Shown here one piece after another: positions 57,001 through 64,000 of a DNA stretch of 64,000 bases (position 1 is the stretch's first letter; each line of letters begins with the position of its first letter). Made by a program: the position numbers and the translations under genes. The notes below the pieces were generated by a model. The model saw nothing but the letters and a program-made list of their open reading frames with translations, was not told the DNA's origin and did no database searches. This DNA comes from Periplaneta americana. Lineage: Eukaryota; Arthropoda; Insecta; Blattodea; Blattidae. The stretch lies in assembly GCF_040183065.1 (NCBI RefSeq), contig NC_091131.1:11676300-11740299 (forward strand), written 5' to 3'.

Positions 57001-60000
57001 GTACATAGCTACGGAGTTTTGAATTTTTCTAGGTACATAGCTACGGAGTTTTGAATTTTGCCAGGTACATAGCTACGGAATTTTTGAATTTTGCTAGGTA
57101 CATAGCTACGGAGTTTTGAATTTTTCTGGGTACATAGCTACGGAGTTTTGAATTTTTCTAGGTACATAGCTACGGAGTTTTGAATTTTGCCAGGTACATA
57201 GCTACGGAGTTTTGAATTTTGCTAGGTACATAGCTACGGAGTTTTGAATTTTGCTGGTTACATAGGTACGAAGTTTTGAATTTTCTAGGTACATAGCTAC
57301 GGAGTATTGAATTTTGCTAGGTACATAGCTACGGAGTTTTGAATGTTGCCAGGTACATAGCTACGGAGTTTTGAATTTTGCTGGGTACATAGATAGGGAG
57401 TTTTGAATTTTGCTAGGTACACAGCTACGGAGTTTTGAATTTTGCTAGGTACATAGCTACGGAGTTTTGAATGTTGCTAGGTACATAGCTACGGAGTTTT
57501 GAATTTTGCTAGGTACATACCTACGGAATTTTGAATTTTGCTAGGTACATAGCTACGGAGTTTTGAATTTTGCTGGGTACATAGCTACGGAGTTTTGAAT
57601 TTTGCTAGGTACATAGCTACGGAGTTTTGAATTTTGTTGGGTACATAGGTACGGAGTTTTGAATTTTGCCAGGTACATAGCTACGCAGTTTTGAATTTTG
57701 CTGGGTACATAGCTACGGAGTTTTGAATGTTGCTAGGTACATAGCTACGGAGTTTTGAATTTTGCTAGGTACATAGCTACGGAATTTTTAATTTTGCTAG
57801 GTACATAGCTACGGAGTTTTGAATTTTGCTGGGTACATAGCTACGGAGTTTTGAATTTTGCTGGGTACATAGCTACGGAATTTTGAATTTTGCTAGGTAC
57901 ATAGCTACGGAGTTTTGAATTTTGCTAGGTACATAGCTACGGAGTTTTGAATTTTGCTAGGTACATAGCTACGGAGTTTTGAATTTTGCTAGGTATATAG
58001 CTACGGAGTTTTGAATTCTGCTGGGTACATAGATACGGAGTTTTGAATTTTGCTAGGTACATAGCTACGGAGTTTTGAATTTTGCCAGCTACATAGCTAC
58101 GGAGTTTTGAATTTTGCTGGGTACATGGGTACGGAGTTTTGAATTTTGCTAGGTACATAGCTACGGAGTTTCGAATTTTGCTAGGTACATAGCTACGGAG
58201 TTTTGAATTTTGCTAGGTACATAGCTAAGGAGTTTTGAATTTTGCTGGGTACATAGCTACGGAGTTTTGAATTTTGCTAGGTACATAGCTACGGAGTTTT
58301 GAATTTTGCTAGGTACATAGCTACGGAGTTTTGAATTTTGCTAGGTACATAGCTACGGAGTTTTGAATTTTGCTAGGTACATAGCTACGGAGTTTTGAAT
58401 TTTGCTAGGTACATAGCTAAGGAGTTTTGAATTTTGCTGGGTACATAGGTACGGAGTTTTGAATTTTGCTAGGTACATAGCTACGGAGTTTTGAATTTTG
58501 CTAGGTACATAGCTACGGAGTTTTGAATTTTGCTGGGTACATAGCTACGGAGTTTTGAATTTTGCCAGGTACATAGCTACGGAGTTTTGAATTTTGCTGG
58601 GTACATAGGTACGGAGTTTTGAATTTTGCTAGGTACATAGCTACGGAGTTTTGAATTTTGCTAGGTACATAGCTACGGAGTTTTGAATTTTGCCAGGTAC
58701 ATAGCTACGGAGTTTTGAATTTTGCTAGGTACATAGCTACGGAGTTTTGAATTTTGCTAAGTACATAGCTAAGGAGTTTTGAATTTTGCTGGGTACATAG
58801 CTACGGAGTTTTGAATTTTGCTAGGTACATAGCTACGGAGTTTTGAATTTTTCTAGGTACATATCTACGGAGTTTTGAATTTTGCCAGGTACATAGCTAC
58901 GGAGTTTTGAATTCTGCTGGGTACATAGATACGGAGTTTTGAATTTTGCTAGGTACATAGCTACGGAGTTTTGAATTTTGCTGGGTACATAGGTACGGAG
59001 TTTTGAAATTTGCTAGGTACATAGCTACGGAGTTTCGAATTTTGCTAGGTACATAGCTACGGAGTTTTGAATTTTGCTAGGTACATAGCTAAGGAGTTTT
59101 GAATTTTGCTGGGTACATAGCTACGGAGTTTTGAATTTTGCTAGGTACATAGCTACGGAGTTTTGAATTTTGCTAGGTACATAGCTACGGAGTTTTGAAT
59201 TTTGCTAGGTACATAGCTACGGAGTTTTGAATTTTGCTAGGTACATAGCTAAGGAGTTTTGAATTTTGCTGGGTACATAGGTACGGAGTTTTGAATTTTG
59301 CTAGGTACATAGCTACGGAGTTTTGAATTTTGCTAGGTACATAGCTACGGAGTTTTGAATTTTGCTGGGTACATAGCTACGGAGTTTTGAATTTTGCCAG
59401 GTACATAGCTACGGAGTTTTGAATTTTGCTGGGTACATAGGTACGGAGTTTTGAATTTTGCTAGGTACATAGCTACGGAGTTTTGAATTTTGCTAGGTAC
59501 ATAGCTACGGAGTTTTGAATTTTGCCAGGTACATAGCTACGGAGTTTTGAATTTTGCTAGGTACATAGCTAAGGAGTTTTGAATTTTGCTGGGTACATAG
59601 CTACGGAGTTTTGAATTTTGCTAGGTACATATCTACGGAGTTTTGAATTTTTCTAGGTACATAGCTACGGAGTTTTGAATTTTGCCAGGTACATAGCTAC
59701 GGAGTTTTGAATTTTGCTAGGTACATAGCTACGGAGTTTTGAATTTTGCTGGGTACATAGCTACGGAGTTTTGAATTTTTCTAGGTACATAGCTACGGAG
59801 TTTTGAATTTTGCCAGGTACATAGCTACGGAGTTTTGAATTTTGCTAGGTACATAGCTACGGAGTTTTGAATTTTGCTGTTTACATAGGTACGAAGTTTT
59901 GAATTTTCTAGGTACATAGCTACGGAGTATTGAATTTTGCTAGGTACATAGCTACGGAGTTTTGAATGTTGCCAGGTACATAGCTACGGAGTTTTGAATT

Positions 60001-61630
60001 TTGCTGGGTACATAGATACGGAGTTTTGAATTTTGCTAGGTACACAGCTACGGAGTTTTGAATTTTGCTAGGTACATAGCTACGGAGTATTGAATGTTGC
60101 TAGGTACATAGCTACGGAGTTTTGAATTTTGCTAGGTACATAGCTACGGAGTTTTGAATTTTGCTAGGTACATAGCTACGGAGTTTTGAATTTTGCTAGG
60201 TACATAGCTACGGAGTTTTGAATTTTGCTAGGTACATAGCTACGGAGTTTTGAATTTTGTTGGGTACATAGGTACGGAGTTTTGAATTTTGCCAGGTACA
60301 TAGCTACGGAGTTTTGAATTTTGCTGGGTACATAGCTACGGAGTTTTGAATTTTGCTAGGTACATTGCTACGGAGTTTTGAATTTTGCTAGGTACATAGC
60401 TACGGAATTTTGAATTTTGCTAGGTACATAGCTACGGAGTTTTGAATTTTTCTGGGTACATAGCTACGGAGTTTTGAATTTTGCTGGGTACATAGCTACG
60501 GAATTTTGAATTTTGCTAGGTACATAGCTACGGAGTTTTGAGTTTTGCTAGGTACATAGCTACGGAGTTTTGAATTTTGCTAGGTACATAGCTACGGAGT
60601 TTTGAATTTTGCTAGGTACATAGCTACGGAGTTTTGAATTCTGCTGGGTACATAGGTACGGAGTTTTGAATTTTGCTAGGTACATAACTACGGAGTTTTG
60701 AATTTTGCCAGGTACATAGCAACGGAGTTTTGAATTTTGCTGGGTACATAGGTACGGAGTTTTGAATTTTGCTGGGTACATAGCTACGGAGTTTCGAATT
60801 TTGCTAGGTACATATCTACGGAGTTTTGAATTTTGCTAGGTACATGGCTAAGGAGTTTTGAATTTTTCTGGGTACATAGCTACGGAGTTTTGAATTTTGC
60901 TAGGTACATAGCTACGGAGTTTTGAATTTTGCTAGGTACATAGCTACGGAGTTTTGAATTTTGCTAGGTACATAGCTAGGGAGATTTGAATTTTGCTAGG
61001 TACATAGCTAAGGAGTTTTGAATTTTGCTGGGTACATAGGTACGGAGTTTTGAATTTTGCCAGGTACATAGCTACGGAGTTTTGAATTTTGCTGGGTACA
61101 TAGCTACGGAGTTTTGAATTTTGCTAGGTACATAGCTACGGAGTTTTGAATTTTGCTAGGTACATAGCTACGGAATTTTGAATTTTGCTAGGTACATAGC
61201 TACGGAGTTTTTAATTTTGCTGGGTACATAGCTACGGAGTTTTGAATTTTGCTAGGTACATAGCTACGGAGTTTTGAATTTTGCTAGGTACATAGCTACG
61301 GAGTTTTGAATTTTGCTGGGTACTTAGCTACGGAGTTTTGAATTTTGCCAGGTACATAGCTACGGAGTTTTGAATTTTGCCAGGTACATAGCTACGGAGT
61401 TTTGAATTTTGCTAGGTACATAGCTACGGAGTTTTGAATTTTTCTAGGTACATAGCTACGGAGTTTTGAATTTTGCCAGGTACATAGCTACGGAGTTTTG
61501 AATTTTGCTGGGTACATAGCTACGGAGTTTTGAATTTTGCTAGGTACATAGCTACGGAGTTTTTAATTTTGCTAGGTACATAGCTACGGAGTTTTGAATT
61601 TTGCTAGGTATATAGCTAAGAGTTTTGAAT

Positions 61631-62180
61631 TTATAATGCAAGTCCATTAACCTAACAAGGATTGAGGAAATTAAAGGTTGCAAATCTTGGCAGAAAATTA
61701 GCCTATATTGGTAGTAACGATGGTGATTGTTTAATGTTGTTTCAAGTTACTACAAAAATATTGCGCCGATTATTACAATGGCAGCATATCTTTCTCAGCA
61801 ACGGAACTAAAAATGACGTTCGCTACGTTCTTGAGAACTGTGCCGAACGCGATTTCCATTGCTGGTCTCACTTCGTCCCACAGAAGACTCCAATCGTCGT
61901 TCAGAGCGGCTATCGTGGGTTTCGCTGTAACACACAGAGTTACGTAAACATGTAAGTTAGTAGAAACTTCAGACTCGTCCAATGGGGGCAATAAATAGAC
62001 TCAAGTAGAGGAGGCAAGATCTGTCCTGTGCCGTGGCTATATCATCAATGACAATGAAGTTCATTGACACGAGAAAAAATTCAAGTGATTTAACCAGATT
62101 AGCGGGAAGGAAAGTCAGTGCCGAGAGAAGTGAAATTGTTTCTGTGAGTGCATGAGCTGAAATTAATGACATTATTTACG
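61631..62180. other. satellite right flank; ends in a MITE terminus
   Basis: Complex sequence begins immediately after the last monomer. No protein is recognised; open frames on both strands lack motifs. At 62158-62180 the stretch TGAAATTAATGACATTATTT then ACGG matches the terminus of the element at 20417-22338. Confidence 0.6.
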
Positions 62181-62188
62181 GTTCACTC

Positions 62189-63002
62189 CAGTGGCGGTGC
62201 GTCAATATGAGCACAAGAGAACGTGAACACCTTGTTTCCATTAATGCACGACTAATTTTATTATTTAATACCGTATTGACGTAGTGGGGATGTATAATAT
62301 CAGAATCGAGTATTTTAGACTTCCCGCATCTTGCATAAACTTCTTATGTAAACTTGGCAACATCCGTTCACGTACAAGCCGTGCTCTTTTCGAGATGGTT
62401 ACAGGAATTTCACGCATGCGCGGGAGAAAATTGTCTTTAGCTGGCCGCTTATGACTCGTCAAGAGCACAAAGCGTTAAGTGAACATGATGAGTATCTATC
62501 CTACAGATGTCAGGTCCATCGATGCCTATATATCTCGAGGAGGAAATTTAATAGCCTGTAGACGTCAGCATCTGACTGTAGGAACGTTTACTTACTTGGA
62601 TGTGTGTACAGTGCTGCTACGATAGTGTAGTTTGTGAATTACTATACTTCAGTGTCGGCATAATAGCATAGTTTGGCTTTCAAACACGTTCTGGCTGACT
62701 GTGGTGGTGGTATGAATTTAAGTATCTGTATGGCAGTGTATAATATTTAAGAATAATATTTACTGGCATGTATTTATAGTAATCTATGCGAGTGGGATTA
62801 CAGTACTGGTATAGGCTATAGTGTATCAGTGTGTTGTGAATCAAAATATATTACTGAACACACGCGTTTGTAAATAACGAGAATGTGGTATGTATTCATT
62901 TTTAACAAACGTAAACAATGAACTCTATTCAAGTAATTTTGAACAGTAAAGAACTGGGTAAACTGGCTTACCAAGAAAAATTGGAAATAAAAAGACTGAG
63001 TT

Positions 63003-63064
<62 letters not shown>

Positions 63065-63223
63065 GTTATATGTTGTTTTGAATTTATATACGGTTTTTTT
63101 CGATAGTGAAACATTGGAATCATGACATTTCATATTAGACTAAACGTACGATTTCAAATTCTCTTCGATTTTGGAACCACAAAATTGTGAACACACATAA
63201 CAGTTTATCACGAGCCGCCACTG
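62189..63223. mobile_element. hAT-like non-autonomous element
   Basis: The ends CAGTGGCGG (left) and CCGCCACTG (right) are flanked by the perfect 8-bp duplication GTTCACTC (62181-62188 and 63224-63231). The inside is non-coding and contains an ATT microsatellite and a palindromic CGCATGCGCG at about 62414. 8-bp duplication and the CAGTGGCGG end are typical of hAT. It disrupts the MITE terminus beside the satellite. Confidence 0.88.
63005..63064. repeat. (ATT)n microsatellite
   Basis: About 19-20 ATT units inside the hAT-like element. Poly-Ile and poly-Asn frames are artefacts. Confidence 0.95.
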
Positions 63224-63231
63224 GTTCACTC

Positions 63232-63720
63232 TATTAAGGTTTGTTTACCTGAAGCACACAATGCTTTCCATCCATGGCACACATGAGTTCGGAAAATTTA
63301 ATTTTTGCCAATATCCTTTCTTCCATCTTCGTGAAAGTGTCCTCAGAGAACAAGGGCGTCCATAGGATTTAATCTCAGTGGTAGCAAGATGGTTAGAAAA
63401 TTATAGGAAATGGATGGACGAGGAGAGAGAAAACTGAACATGAAAAAATAGCCAGTTCTGAAATCTAAATTACCTTGCGCACGCATTCATAGCTTAAGCA
63501 CTCGTTTTTTTGTTGAATTGTTTACCGAGGGTTTGAGAAAACGTGTATCGTGCACGTAGAGAAAAATAAAGAAAATGCCTAAAAATAAAAATCTCAGTGG
63601 TAGCGGTAGCAATTGCTGCCATTGGCTATCCCATGTGGGCGCCCTTGTCAAAGAAGTGCCACGGGTGGCTACCGACTCCCTCCCACGGTTATTTTTTCTT
63701 CCCGATTCCCTCCGAAGCAG
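63232..63720. other. non-coding sequence, nothing recognised
   Basis: Contains a direct repeat of ATCTCAGTGGTAGC (about 63372 and 63590). Short open frames near 63490-63800 have no motif. Confidence 0.45.
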
Positions 63721-64000
63721 TAATCTATATACTAATAATGAATCTGTAGCCGAAATTTTTCTGGTAATTTTCGATTTTCCAAAAATAATTGGTCCTAACA
63801 TATATAATTAACCACCCTGAAACCGAAAATCGCTTTTTTGACATTTTTTTTGTATGTCTGTCTGTCTGTATGTTTGTTACCTTTTCACGCGATAATGGCT
63901 GAACCGATTTCGATGAAAATTGGAATATAAATTAAGTTCGTTGTAACTTAGATTTTAGGCTATATGGCATTCAAGATACATTATTTTAAAGGGGGGTTAT
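63721..64000 (+). repeat. start of an interspersed repeat (class unknown), cut by the window end
   Basis: Contains GTCTGTCTGTATGTTTGTTA and GCTGAACCGATTTCGATGAA, phrases I know from insect interspersed repeats. No coding part is visible before the window ends. Confidence 0.5.

Larger units (their letters stand above)
37886..61630. repeat. 32-bp satellite array, main block (~740 monomers)
   Basis: Tandem 32-bp monomers fill 23.7 kb without any other sequence. Recurrent variants include GGTACATAGGTACGG, GCTAAGGAG, GTTTCGAATT, TGTTGGGTACATAGG, a 31-bp form (TACGAAGTTTTGAATTTTCT) and a 33-bp form (GGAATTTTTGAATT). Open frames on the reverse strand (repeating AKFKTPYLCTQQNSKLRSYV) arise because 32 is not a multiple of 3 and variants remove the TAG in frame; they are not genes. 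The last monomer is truncated at GCTAAGAGTTTTGAATTTAT. Confidence 0.99.

Noticed and set aside
40832..60781. Antisense open frames of 73-147 codons in the satellite encoding a repeating Lys/Tyr-rich peptide
   Set aside because: They exist only where variant monomers remove an in-frame TAG; identical copies reflect satellite block duplication, not selection on protein.
34357..61630. CRISPR-like repeat array
   Set aside because: Units are contiguous 32-bp monomers without unique spacers, in an insect nuclear context.
61662..62172. Open frames on both strands right of the satellite
   Set aside because: No recognisable domain, overlapping opposite frames and proximity to a MITE terminus make a gene unlikely.
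62405..62425. Palindromic CGCATGCGCG as a promoter element (NRF-1-like)
   Set aside because: It lies inside a hAT-like element with no downstream gene in the window; a single site is weak evidence.

Overview
The window looks like repeat-saturated nuclear DNA of an insect, most likely a cockroach or another blattodean. This is inferred from large AT-rich introns, microsatellite-tailed LINE fragments, tRNA-derived SINEs and many TA-, TTAA-, TAA- or 8-bp-flanked DNA transposons; no database was searched. There is no operon, prophage or CRISPR.

The only recognisable host gene is the 3' end of a tweek/BLTP1 (KIAA1109) orthologue on the + strand. Its last three exons lie at 1046-1176, 3640-3854 and 8649-8880 and are phase-compatible, encoding the conserved C-terminus of a bridge-like lipid-transfer protein. 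Intron 1 is mostly a 2-kb G-rich GT minisatellite. Intron 2 carries five or more transposon insertions, including a Penelope-like retroelement with a 12-bp target-site duplication.

From 8.9 to 34.3 kb no host gene is supported. The stretch is a patchwork of nested elements: LINE fragments of at least four kinds, a Harbinger-like element with a MADF exon, hAT-like, pogo-like, piggyBac-like and mariner-like non-autonomous elements, several SINE families, and a second palindromic Penelope-like copy. Two low-repeat T-rich tracts (16.84-20.1 kb and 22.34-23.5 kb) could be unique intergenic or UTR sequence.

From 34.36 to 61.63 kb lies a 32-bp satellite of roughly 760 monomers. It is interrupted once (35037-37879) by a 2.84-kb element with inverted termini and is organised in higher-order repeats (about 1,790 bp, an exact 3,324-bp tandem offset, and a duplication about 11.83 kb apart). 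The right flank (61.63-64 kb) holds a hAT-like element with a perfect 8-bp duplication and more repeat sequence.

The most interesting items are the satellite's multi-level organisation, the palindromic Penelope-like copies, and a candidate hammerhead-type ribozyme near position 436-483. Nothing here amounts to a clearly new multi-gene system.
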